Source: Flavobacteriales bacterium UBA6049 (GTDB lineage: Bacteria; Bacteroidota; Bacteroidia; Flavobacteriales_G; Salibacteraceae). From it: 31,023 nucleotides of DNA. This document shows, piece after piece, positions 18,327-27,296 of this stretch (its first letter is position 1; every line of letters begins with the position of its first letter). Below the pieces are notes generated by a model that saw only the letters and a program-made list of their open reading frames with translations, was not told the DNA's origin and made no database searches. The translations under genes and the position numbers were made by a program. Location: positions 1-31,023 of the forward strand of contig DIYR01000030.1 of assembly GCA_002429085.1 (NCBI GenBank), in the 5' to 3' direction.

Positions 18327-21300
18327 CTAAGAGGTCATTCTAATCTCTGCCCGTTTCATTAAATCAAGTGCTTGCCGAATGGTAGATCGCCTTATATCAT
18401 TGTGGTGACGCTGGTTGTAGTATGAGAGAAGATCATCATAAGTGGCAGCCACTTCTTCCTGAGATGCATCTTGCTCCTGAAGCTTATTAAAGCGACAAAC
18501 CTCCCACATGCACTCAAGAAGCTGCTCCATTTCCATTTTGCTAGATGCCAATCTCGACAGAATGCCTAAACTGCCTTCTGCAGCCTCATAGAAAAGTATT
18601 TTTGGATTATTAGGATCCCCTAAAAAATTTACCGCCAATTCTTTAGGCTCAGCTTGGTATTGTATTTCAAGTGCACGCTTGAAAGCATAAGCCAATGTGA
18701 TAATTCCTGTATAATCTAGCTGGAGTGTTGATGATGGTTCTACATACAAGCAGTCTGCAGTAATGCTTGTATAAAGACGCACTTTCCTGATGAACTCTTT
18801 TTCCTCTTCTGCCATCTCTTTCAATGACAGGTCTGATTCCCATGTTCCTTTCTGCGCATGTAACCAAAAACCTTCACTGTCTTTGCTTTTCATAAGCTTA
18901 AGGTTAAGCCTAATCAAGTCAGACGAGGGTAAAAAGCGACCTGTTAATAATGAATCATTTAGGTGGTTTACCTCAATGATCGTTTGCCTCTCGTTTCCAG
19001 CTCGTAAAGCAAAACCCAACTGCGTATCGAATACTTCTTTGGTGCGTTCGTCTTCTTGAGATGAAATGCGATCTGAATGATATGCAGTCATATCATTTAA
19101 GGGCATCAAGTTGGCTAATACCTCTTTATTCTGAAACCCACTGTAAGATTCTCCAGAAAAGATGTTTACATCATGCTGTTTAACCTGTTGATTGAATGAG
19201 AAATAACCTGCCTGTTTATCAATGAATAATGTTTCAAGTGATATTCCTGCCTCAGATGGAGGTAAAAGCATTTTTCCTACACGCCACTTTTTACCATTCT
19301 GATACAGCATATTTCCAGGACCAAACTCAACCAGTGCCTGAAAGCGTGGACGTGAAACATAGTTACCTGTGCCGTCTCGATCTGATAAAAAAATACGTAT
19401 TGGAAGACGCGTGAAATTATAGCCAGGTAAAAATCCTTCAGAAGCTAGATAACGATACGGATAGAACTCAGAAAAATCTTTAAACCCTGCTTTGTTCCGC
19501 AACAAATCTAATTTGCGCTGCGATTGATCCAAAGTTGCTTTAGCCGTTCTGTACTCGGAGCTATTTTGGGTAAGATGTGCTGCCTTCAACTGTTCAGTAG
19601 CCGATGACTTTGCCTGATAAGCTTCTGTATATAGGTCGCGCCAGCGTTGACAAGCTCGATCGAATGCTGAGGGAATTTCCTCTATGATATGCGTAATCCA
19701 ATCTACTGAAAACCACGCTTGTTTCTCAAGTTTTGGCATCAGGCCTTTCACTACAGTATAAAATTCATTGCTAAGCTCTTGTTTTTGTTCTATACTCAAG
19801 CTCAACTGTTCGCGAATTTCGGGTAATATCGGTAAGCTCAAATTCTCTAGATTTAATACTTCTGCCAAAGATCGATTGAGTGACTGTAGACCACATTTCG
19901 CCATATAAGCTGCATGTAGGTGATTTCTTAGTAGATCAGGATTGGTTAAGTCTAACAGTTGAGGAGATACCTTACCTGTTACCATATCCATTTTTTGGCG
20001 AAAAAAATGGCGATCATGAGCTGAGGATTGACTACAAAACGTAAAGATGAGTGCACCTTGACCTTTCCGCCCAGCTCGTCCGCTACGCTGAGCATAATTG
20101 GCAGGATTAGGTGGTACATTACGCATATGCACTACGGCCAATTCATCAATATCTATTCCTAGTTCCATCGTAGGGGAACAATACAATGCTTTCACTTTTG
20201 CATTACGAAAGTCATGTTCAATTTGCTGACGTTCTTCACTTGGCACTTGTCCTGTATGTTCCTTAGATTCCAGTTGCTTTAACTGATTTGGCTGCTGTGT
20301 GTACAACTTTCTGAAGTAAGCATTGGGTTTAACATCCCATGATTTGGCTGAGCGATTACGAACTTCATCTCTGACTATGGCTTTGGAATTGCCTGCAATC
20401 CACTCAATTTGCCCTAGTTCTAATTGATACAACGGCTGATTGGTTAAATCTGTATTCTTGAACAAATAACCTGCCTCACAAAGACACTCCAGTATGTGGG
20501 GGATTTCCTCCGCTACTCCTTTATGATCTATGGTTTTACCTTGTTGTTTTGAAAAAGAACGAATGTATTTTCCCAATGAGCTTGAGGGACCAATACTAAT
20601 TGTTCGTAATCGTCTTGATGTATTCTTTTTTAAGCATGCCCAGAACGGAATATGCATCGCATTTTCAAACTGCTTGCTCATTCCATCTTTAAGATGACTG
20701 CGCATGCTATTTTTAGTTTCTTCAAGCGCATTCAACTCCAGTTCGTGATGTTTAACGGCAAAAGATGATCTGAAGTAGTTAAGGAATTGACGGATAAAGA
20801 TGAAACGATCCTCACTATTAAGTTCACGTAGCAATTGAGACGTTTCCCAATATTTATCTATACCACATTGCCCAGACAAGTCTTTATAACGGATATCTAA
20901 TAGGCCACACTGTTCCAGATTAGGTAAACGATGACGCCAGCCTCTGCGTAGGTCAAAAAATAATTGGTGCAACAGCCACTTTTTAAAGACCTTCTCGTTT
21001 TTGCTTACCAAATGAGGTCGCGTTCCTGGTGTCTTAGCAAACTCTTCTTCAGAAATAGCCAACTCTTCGAACACGACTGAAGCAATATTGTTTGCATCTA
21101 GGCTTTTGTGTTTTTGCACAGCATGATAAATAGCAGACCTGAGTAAGGCTTGTTGTATAAAGTCATTAAAATGACCAGATTGCAAGGCTGCATCCTGACG
21201 GTTATCCGTGAAACTCATGACCTTTTGTATACGGTCATTTGCTTTTTGAGCCTCTAACTGCTTCAGAGTACTATATGTTAAGATGGTAGTTGAAGTACTT

Positions 21301-23132
21301 CTACCAGCATCTCCTAATTGCGCTAGTTTGTTAAAATCACTGGTATTGTGATCATAGATCATTCCAGAAAGTGGATCCAATAATAAGGGGGCTGGCATGA
21401 ACCATCCTTTCGTTGCGCCAGGCATAGCACCTGAGGAATATGTTCCATCTACGTGAAACCAAATACGATTAGGCAATCGTTCTTCTTTATCTTTTTTAAT
21501 TCGATCTCCTGATTTGCGTTTTTCTATCCAGGTTTCAGGAATGAGTTCTTTAGCTCGTGACTCATCCCAAAGTGGTTCATCTCCTGGCTCGTCCAGTAGA
21601 ATGTAACCTTCCTCATCCTGATTTTCGGTGATGATACCAGACGTAGTATAATTCTCCCAGGGTTTAAGCTTACCTTCTACCTTCTTCACGCATATGTAGG
21701 CTAACCCAGAATGTCTATTGAACACAATTGGACAGAGCGGTTTATAAACTCCTTCTTCAAATTTCTCTAGTTGTTCAGAAGCTGTTATATCACGTTTAGA
21801 AATAGATTCAAGCGTAACACGTATGGTACCAGTCTGAGCTATAAATTGATGTACTCTAAAAGGTAAAATCCCATCTTTTTGATTTTGATTAATCCGTTGC
21901 AACCACTGGAGCATCTCACCAATTCGCACTTCACATGTGTCTTTATCTAATCCACTATCCCTTGCTAACTGGGCTATTATTTCCTGAATTGTTTGTGGAA
22001 TTCCACGCACCAATACCCCTTCATTGCTACTTAATGCTACTTTCTGCTCTAACCAAGATGTTAAAGGGTGAGCTTCTAACGCTACCAGACTATTACTTAT
22101 CTGTATATGACGTTCTAACGACTCTTTTAGCTCTTGTTGATCTGGAAGCGATCGATGAATACGCGCTTCCAAGTACTCCATGATGATTTGATCTGGATTG
22201 TAATCTTCATCGAACAATTGCTTACCCAGAGAAATGACATCCTTCTTTTGTTGAGTAATACTACCGCTAGATAACGTGGCTGAAGTTCCTATGCAGGCCA
22301 GTTTGTTGTTGGCAAAGGCTTTTATTCTCCGAATCAATAAAGCCACATCTGCCCCTTGCCTACCCCGATAAGTGTGTAATTCATCAAACACTAAATATTC
22401 CAAGCCAGCAAAAATGGACTTCCGTAACTCTGCTTCTTTACTTCTAGTCAGGAGTAATTCCAACATCATGTAGTTGGTCAATATGATGTGTGGAGGATTC
22501 TCCTGCATGGCCTTTTTTGCCTCTTGGGTTTCTTGCCCTGTATACTTCCCAAAAGTGATAGGGAATTCACTGGTAGCTAATTCTGATAACTCCTTGAGTT
22601 GCTGATCCAATGATTTATCTCCTGCTTCCCACTCTGAATCTGGTTTTAAGTGTCTCTGTAAAAAATTCCGCTGATACTTCTTAATCTCCTCTTCCTGGCT
22701 ATTGATCAACGCATTCATAGGGTACACGATAATGGCTCTCACTCCTTCCTTCTGGGGGTGCTTGAGTATGTGATTAAAGATAGTCCCCAGATAGGTCAAC
22801 GACTTTCCCGATCCCGTACCAGATGTTACAATGAAACCGTTTCCGGTATTACCCATTTTGATTGCCTCAGCTTGATGTTTGTGCAGATGGAACCCTGTAA
22901 AGATGTGCCCCATATGTGGATGAAGTACATCATCTTGAACTAGCTCATTCACTGTTTTGCCTTTTTCAAAACCAGGATTACATTCCAACATGGGATCTGG
23001 CCACAAATCATCATTATCTAATAATGATTTGGCAAAGGTTTTTAATCGTTCATCTCTGATATCTAGAAAGCTTTCTATGTAGCTTCGGTAATCAGCAATT
23101 ACATTGTTACGGAGTTTTAGGATATCTATCAT
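18327..23132 (-). CDS. giant superfamily-2 helicase with C-terminal DUF1998
   Basis: A 1601-residue helicase. Walker A SGTGSGKS is at 104-111, motif Ia VYPMNALI at 136-143, and motif II is the variant DELH at 250-253 followed by TYRGRQGADVALLIRR. Motif III is IGTSATLSSG, and motif VI QRSGRAGRKG is at 1015-1024. A C-terminal DUF1998 region spans about 1470-1535 (ITLAYAFKRALEIQY ... FYEAAEGSLGILSRL). Between motifs III and VI lies an unusually long insert of about 700 residues. In DISARM the helicase (DrmA) and DUF1998 (DrmB) are separate genes; here both are on one chain, as also in Druantia DruE. Which of these it is closest to needs a profile search. It lies 15 bases after the SAVED gene. 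Confidence 0.83.
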   Translation of the reverse strand: MIDILKLRNNVIADYRSYIESFLDIRDERLKTFAKSLLDNDDLWPDPMLECNPGFEKGKTVNELVQDDVLHPHMGHIFTGFHLHKHQAEAIKMGNTGNGFIVTSGTGSGKSLTYLGTIFNHILKHPQKEGVRAIIVYPMNALINSQEEEIKKYQRNFLQRHLKPDSEWEAGDKSLDQQLKELSELATSEFPITFGKYTGQETQEAKKAMQENPPHIILTNYMMLELLLTRSKEAELRKSIFAGLEYLVFDELHTYRGRQGADVALLIRRIKAFANNKLACIGTSATLSSGSITQQKKDVISLGKQLFDEDYNPDQIIMEYLEARIHRSLPDQQELKESLERHIQISNSLVALEAHPLTSWLEQKVALSSNEGVLVRGIPQTIQEIIAQLARDSGLDKDTCEVRIGEMLQWLQRINQNQKDGILPFRVHQFIAQTGTIRVTLESISKRDITASEQLEKFEEGVYKPLCPIVFNRHSGLAYICVKKVEGKLKPWENYTTSGIITENQDEEGYILLDEPGDEPLWDESRAKELIPETWIEKRKSGDRIKKDKEERLPNRIWFHVDGTYSSGAMPGATKGWFMPAPLLLDPLSGMIYDHNTSDFNKLAQLGDAGRSTSTTILTYSTLKQLEAQKANDRIQKVMSFTDNRQDAALQSGHFNDFIQQALLRSAIYHAVQKHKSLDANNIASVVFEELAISEEEFAKTPGTRPHLVSKNEKVFKKWLLHQLFFDLRRGWRHRLPNLEQCGLLDIRYKDLSGQCGIDKYWETSQLLRELNSEDRFIFIRQFLNYFRSSFAVKHHELELNALEETKNSMRSHLKDGMSKQFENAMHIPFWACLKKNTSRRLRTISIGPSSSLGKYIRSFSKQQGKTIDHKGVAEEIPHILECLCEAGYLFKNTDLTNQPLYQLELGQIEWIAGNSKAIVRDEVRNRSAKSWDVKPNAYFRKLYTQQPNQLKQLESKEHTGQVPSEERQQIEHDFRNAKVKALYCSPTMELGIDIDELAVVHMRNVPPNPANYAQRSGRAGRKGQGALIFTFCSQSSAHDRHFFRQKMDMVTGKVSPQLLDLTNPDLLRNHLHAAYMAKCGLQSLNRSLAEVLNLENLSLPILPEIREQLSLSIEQKQELSNEFYTVVKGLMPKLEKQAWFSVDWITHIIEEIPSAFDRACQRWRDLYTEAYQAKSSATEQLKAAHLTQNSSEYRTAKATLDQSQRKLDLLRNKAGFKDFSEFYPYRYLASEGFLPGYNFTRLPIRIFLSDRDGTGNYVSRPRFQALVEFGPGNMLYQNGKKWRVGKMLLPPSEAGISLETLFIDKQAGYFSFNQQVKQHDVNIFSGESYSGFQNKEVLANLMPLNDMTAYHSDRISSQEDERTKEVFDTQLGFALRAGNERQTIIEVNHLNDSLLTGRFLPSSDLIRLNLKLMKSKDSEGFWLHAQKGTWESDLSLKEMAEEEKEFIRKVRLYTSITADCLYVEPSSTLQLDYTGIITLAYAFKRALEIQYQAEPKELAVNFLGDPNNPKILFYEAAEGSLGILSRLASSKMEMEQLLECMWEVCRFNKLQEQDASQEEVAATYDDLLSYYNQRHHNDIRRSTIRQALDLMKRAEIRMTS

Positions 23133-23147
23133 GGCTTTTGCTGGTGT

Positions 23148-24884
23148 TTAAATTTTTGCACGCAATGCATTGAGCACCTGCTTGATTTTAGTTGGCTCTC
23201 TTTGCTTGAACCCTTCTATGAGATCGGTTAGTGGTAACTCCCCCTCTTCGTTACCCCTAGAAACCATTTTACCATCGTGAAAAATGGCTATCCCTATGGA
23301 TGTAGTATTGAACTGTTTGAATTTAAACGCTAAACCTCCTGATGCACTAGCTTGAGTGGCTTGCAGTCGCAATTCAATAATGGGTTTACGAGCGATTAGT
23401 GCCAAAATATCTTCCAACGACAAGCCGTCTCCCTGTTCAATGATACCTGCGATATAGTACCATGTGAGGTAACGATTCACACGTTGTACTTCCATTTCGT
23501 CAATACGACCTTTTACCTTATCAAAGGCCCACATAGTTTCAGTCAGCGCGTCAATCATGCGACTGAAGTAGTCTGACGGCTCACCGTGATGAATTCCTTC
23601 TAGAAAAAACTCATTCAGCATGGCATAGACATCAGCTTGGTAGTTTGCTTCTTCTATGATACGCGGATATCGTGCTGATTTATGTACACTTTTTGGTAGT
23701 ACCTTATGTACAGCTTGAAGAATACTTTGCCTAAAAGCGTATAAGCGGGCTACCAAATTCAGATCTTTTTGATCTTGGATAGTACTGGTTAGTGACTTTA
23801 GAAATGCATCACTAAAGTGATATTGATCCAATACTTCTTCACTGGCATTTGGCAGTGTTAAAAAAACATGGTCTACCGGAATTCTATCTAAGCGTACTAA
23901 TGAATTCCAGTAATCTTGATCAAATGGATTCAGGAAATCTTCAGACGGACTCAGAGCCTTAAACCAATGATCATCTGCTTCACCTAATTGGATAATGACT
24001 TCATTCTCGAACTCCTGAATGTCTGCTAATAAGTCTTCTCTCAACTTCTTGAATCTAACGCGTTCATCAGAAGAGATATCAAATACTGCTATATCTAAAG
24101 CTTCATTTGCTGTGAAAACGTGCGCATAGGCTGGCTCCCGGTTTCCATCGTACTCATAGATATGCACTGGTGGATGCGCATTGGGGTTGATTTCTTGCCC
24201 TAATAAAAAGGCCAATCCAACCGGAACAGCAGCAAATAGATGTACCGCACGGGTATTCGGCAAATTGGATTTTATGGCATCCAGCACTTCAAAGAAAGCT
24301 TTGGCATACTCCGTAATCTGTTCATGCGATCCGAAAATATCTCCCCCACGTTTTAGTGGAGCTATTGCAATATCCTTCATGGCAGCTGGAACTACTTGCT
24401 CCGTATCTTCCTGGTGAATTTCGAAACGTGTTCCAAAACGAATCACCACCTCACCTTGAGCCTTATTTAATTCTGTTGGTGCAGTATGAACTAGCGGAGT
24501 ACCTGCTTGAACAGGTCTCCATTTCCAATTCTTATTCATATGATCCTTCAAGAATACCTGAACTCCTCTCAAAGAGCCTAGTTTATATCCTAAGTGAATA
24601 GCCAGTGGAATCGGTGCCAAACCAAAGTAGAGTACTTCGTAGGTAGGGTATTCTGCCAATTTTGGTGCCAATTGCTCTTCAAAAAGTCGCTCTTGTTCCG
24701 CTAATAATGATGGCCAATGTTGCTGCATGGCCTCACCCAATTTGAACGACTTGGGTTGAATGGATACTGTATGTCTCGGTAGCGTTTTGAAATCGTCCGA
24801 TAATGCATCAATAATCTCCAAATCAGAGATAGATTCTAGTACTTCATGCTGAATGACGATTAAGCCATTAGGTATTGTTTTCAT
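23148..24884 (-). CDS. SAVED-domain protein with unassigned C-terminal half
   Basis: A 578-residue protein. Residues about 40-262 fit SAVED, the CBASS receptor for cyclic oligonucleotides. Its first half has YFGLAPIPLAIHLGYKLGS (86-104) and NWKWRP. Its second half has AVHLFAAVPVGLAFLLGQE (213-231), then HIYEYDG. Known SAVED effectors usually carry a nuclease, TIR or membrane domain in front of SAVED. Here SAVED is at the N-terminus and 275-578 is a mostly helical region with no catalytic motif I can name. The ATG overlaps the AAA+ stop by 4 bases, so translation is coupled to the Cap6-like ATPase. It is probably the reader of the second messenger; whether it is itself the effector is unknown. 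Confidence 0.75.
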   Translation of the reverse strand: MKTIPNGLIVIQHEVLESISDLEIIDALSDDFKTLPRHTVSIQPKSFKLGEAMQQHWPSLLAEQERLFEEQLAPKLAEYPTYEVLYFGLAPIPLAIHLGYKLGSLRGVQVFLKDHMNKNWKWRPVQAGTPLVHTAPTELNKAQGEVVIRFGTRFEIHQEDTEQVVPAAMKDIAIAPLKRGGDIFGSHEQITEYAKAFFEVLDAIKSNLPNTRAVHLFAAVPVGLAFLLGQEINPNAHPPVHIYEYDGNREPAYAHVFTANEALDIAVFDISSDERVRFKKLREDLLADIQEFENEVIIQLGEADDHWFKALSPSEDFLNPFDQDYWNSLVRLDRIPVDHVFLTLPNASEEVLDQYHFSDAFLKSLTSTIQDQKDLNLVARLYAFRQSILQAVHKVLPKSVHKSARYPRIIEEANYQADVYAMLNEFFLEGIHHGEPSDYFSRMIDALTETMWAFDKVKGRIDEMEVQRVNRYLTWYYIAGIIEQGDGLSLEDILALIARKPIIELRLQATQASASGGLAFKFKQFNTTSIGIAIFHDGKMVSRGNEEGELPLTDLIEGFKQREPTKIKQVLNALRAKI

Positions 24885-25759
24885 GATTGATCTATTACAG
24901 GTGATGATTTTGTTCTATTGATGGTTTCTTGAAGAATTTGTACCGAATACGGCTTATCCTCTCTTTGCGCTTGCAGAATAGCCTGTTTAGCTACTCTGGT
25001 GAATAGATCTGAAAAGGAAAATACTGGCTTCTTGGCTTTGCAAGACTCCAGCAAATCATTGATCTCATCTATGGTTACATTAATTTCTTCAGTCAAGAAT
25101 TCCAGTATTTCTCGGAGTTGTATTGGATTAGGTCTTGAAAATTGAATATCAATAGCGGCCCTTCTCTGAATGGCGGGGTCCATTGCTCCTATACGGTTTG
25201 TGATTAGGATTACTACCAACGGTACTTCTCTTAACCGATTTATTTCTTTGATTAATGCATTTACACCAGCTCTATCTTCATGATGTGCATGAACTTGATC
25301 ACGGTTAGTAGCTATATCATCTGCCTCATCTATGATTAAAATCCCTATTTCACGAGGCTTGAGTTTAGATCTGGCTTGTTGAAAGGCGGCAGTAATTCGT
25401 GCAGACAATTGACCTACCATTCCCGTGCCTCTAACATCTGAAGGTGTTTCAAAAACTCTAACGATAGAATTGAGTTGATCACTAAGTGGGGTACCGATGC
25501 AGTTGGCTAACTCTGTTTTTCCACATCCAACATCGCCAGATAAAACTATCAACGGTGAACTACGAGCTACTAACTTAGATACGTGGAGCCCTTTAGAATG
25601 GTGCTTTTTCTGCCACTGATTGATCATGTCAGGATTGAAGATGGAAATCAGATTATCTAACAACTGATTTTTCTGATGGTCTAAGCCTATAAGCTCTTCA
25701 AAACGATTCCTAGACTCTCTATTGGGGTGCTTTACCTCGTATAGTTTTAGTGCTTCCAT
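24881..25759 (-). CDS. cap6: TRIP13-like AAA+ ATPase (Cap6-like)
   Basis: A 292-residue AAA+ protein. Walker A GDVGCGKT is at 75-82, Walker B ILIIDEADD at 140-148, sensor 1 as TNR at 187-189, and the paired arginine fingers are in IQRRAAIDI (R199/R200). The region TGMVGQLSARI is in the pore-loop position. Family knowledge: TRIP13/Pch2 ATPases unfold the N-terminus of HORMA proteins, and in type III CBASS Cap6 resets HORMA and switches off the CD-NTase. The adjacent HORMA gene, which it overlaps by 13 bases, supports that assignment. The downstream SAVED gene overlaps it by 4 bases. Confidence 0.82.
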   Translation of the reverse strand: MEALKLYEVKHPNRESRNRFEELIGLDHQKNQLLDNLISIFNPDMINQWQKKHHSKGLHVSKLVARSSPLIVLSGDVGCGKTELANCIGTPLSDQLNSIVRVFETPSDVRGTGMVGQLSARITAAFQQARSKLKPREIGILIIDEADDIATNRDQVHAHHEDRAGVNALIKEINRLREVPLVVILITNRIGAMDPAIQRRAAIDIQFSRPNPIQLREILEFLTEEINVTIDEINDLLESCKAKKPVFSFSDLFTRVAKQAILQAQREDKPYSVQILQETINRTKSSPVIDQS

Positions 25760-26244
25760 GCTCCTCGTCTCCCTTTCGTTGCTCCAAAACCACTTTTAGA
25801 ATATGCGCCATCATCTATTAAATCTCCACCTACATAACTACCTCCAGAAACCCATCCGCGCTTCTTCATGTAATCATTCACGGTCTGCTTATTATAGTCT
25901 CTGTTTACTACGATATTTGGCCTAGCATTTACAGGTATTTCCCAATAGTCAACTCGTCCTGAATCGTTATCTTGATGGATAGATCCATCTGCCTTGATAA
26001 CATATTCAATAGCCCATTCTTTACCATGGTCAAAAAACTGGATTTGAAACTTTTTTAGTACTTGATTGGTCATCAGAAAGAACAAGTCCTCTTTCCATCT
26101 TTGGAGATCATTCGGGTTAGATTTAAAGTAGGTGAACTCACGGTAGGCGATTGCATGAAAGTCATCAAAAATTTTTCCCATTACGTAGCGAGCTCTAGAT
26201 TCTGAATAGGTACTACTAGATGAATGTGTGTTCGTTTGACTCAT
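25747..26244 (-). CDS. cap7: bacterial HORMA-domain protein (Cap7-like)
   Basis: A 165-residue protein with the opening pattern of bacterial HORMA proteins, STYSESRARYVMGKIFDDF (residues 11-29). A helical core and a beta segment (IQFFDHGKEWAIEYVIKADG) follow, and the conserved Trp of the C-terminal part lies in RGWVSGG. After that comes a Gly-rich tail (132-165) ending GRRGAWKH. In type III CBASS, HORMA binds a short closure peptide, changes form and activates the CD-NTase. The call rests on this pattern and on context: it lies between a CD-NTase (4-base ATGA overlap) and a TRIP13-like ATPase. HORMA sequences are very divergent, so a profile or structure match is the deciding test. Confidence 0.74.
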   Translation of the reverse strand: MSQTNTHSSSSTYSESRARYVMGKIFDDFHAIAYREFTYFKSNPNDLQRWKEDLFFLMTNQVLKKFQIQFFDHGKEWAIEYVIKADGSIHQDNDSGRVDYWEIPVNARPNIVVNRDYNKQTVNDYMKKRGWVSGGSYVGGDLIDDGAYSKSGFGATKGRRGAWKH

Positions 26245-27281
26245 AGGTTTTTAGATTGAGTTTTAATAGAACTTCCAAATAGTTGTACTAGGCAATCCAT
26301 GCTAGAATTATCGTCTTCTTCACGATCGTATCGAATAGCTCGATTGATTGCATCACGTGAGTTTTCAAACCAATCAGCTAATTCATCAATCTTGATATCC
26401 TTCCAATTGTAGACCACATTATTCAAGTCATCTATAGGGTCTATTACTTTCCACAATGCTTGTTCCCTATCACTATGTATTTGGATAAAATCATTGAAGA
26501 GAATTTCCTCTCGATTACGCGTAACATGGGCTAAGTAACCAAACCATCTCGCTAAAGTTTCTATATAGGTTGCCCGAACTTTTAGTTCATCATAGGCTTT
26601 AGCACAGAGCAGATCAAGCAGAAAACTAGGAACCTTCTTGTCGTTTTCGTCATTACCGAAAATGCCAGAATTTGACTGCTGTTGATAACGCCACCATTTA
26701 ACTAAACGTAAACAATCATTGAATTTCACTACCCCTTTAATATCATTACTTTCATCGCTTCGTTTACGAATAAATTCAGTCTGTTTTTTGACAGATGACT
26801 GTCGCTTCTCATTATTTCTTCGAATTAACTTTTGAATATTTAATCGCTTTGTTTTTATCAGAGGAACTGCATCAAAACGATTCTTACTTCCTTCGAATGA
26901 AATAGTAGCTGAACTTCTCGTATGCCCAACATTTGACTCTGGCCAACAGGCATTTAGATAGCCTTCAAACACATCAACAAGACACCCCAGTGTGTTCCCT
27001 TTAGGATCTTTATCTTCCAGAGTAAATGCTATATCGATATCTTGTCCTTCAACCTCACTATCTCCCTGCATGTATCTTCTCAGTCCAGTTTTCTTTGCAA
27101 AAGAGCCTGAGTTTACAGAAGATATTATTGTATATCCATCATCATTAGCATGACGTTCAATACAATCTTTTATTTGCTGAGTTTGATTCTTGAGTTTTTC
27201 TCTCTTTGCTTGCTCAGGAGCAATAAATTCAACGAATAGTTTCATCCGCCTGTGAATTAATGAATGTGTTGATACGTTCAT
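26241..27281 (-). CDS. CD-NTase 2 (second-messenger synthase)
   Basis: A 346-residue nucleotidyltransferase of the SMODS/CD-NTase type. It has GS at 59-60 in NSGSFAKKTGLRRY, the metal pair Asp81/Asp83 in GQDIDIAF, and the third acidic residue Asp137 in RFDAVPLI, so the active site looks complete. The C-terminal helical part carries LRLVKWWRYQQQ (191-202), VPSFLLDLL (217-225) and IDPIDDLNNVV, which are typical of OAS/cGAS-like enzymes. It is expected to make a cyclic di- or trinucleotide after phage sensing; which one cannot be read from the sequence. It is 15 bases after its paralogue and overlaps the HORMA gene by ATGA. Confidence 0.84.
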   Translation of the reverse strand: MNVSTHSLIHRRMKLFVEFIAPEQAKREKLKNQTQQIKDCIERHANDDGYTIISSVNSGSFAKKTGLRRYMQGDSEVEGQDIDIAFTLEDKDPKGNTLGCLVDVFEGYLNACWPESNVGHTRSSATISFEGSKNRFDAVPLIKTKRLNIQKLIRRNNEKRQSSVKKQTEFIRKRSDESNDIKGVVKFNDCLRLVKWWRYQQQSNSGIFGNDENDKKVPSFLLDLLCAKAYDELKVRATYIETLARWFGYLAHVTRNREEILFNDFIQIHSDREQALWKVIDPIDDLNNVVYNWKDIKIDELADWFENSRDAINRAIRYDREEDDNSSMDCLVQLFGSSIKTQSKNL

Positions 27282-27296
27282 ACTATATATTTTAGG

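Noticed and set aside
10714..23132. BREX, Zorya or classical type I restriction assignment
   Set aside because: No PglZ phosphatase, BrxC-like ATPase, ZorA/B motor or HsdS subunit is visible; the SNF2-methylase-DUF1998 set fits DISARM-like systems better.
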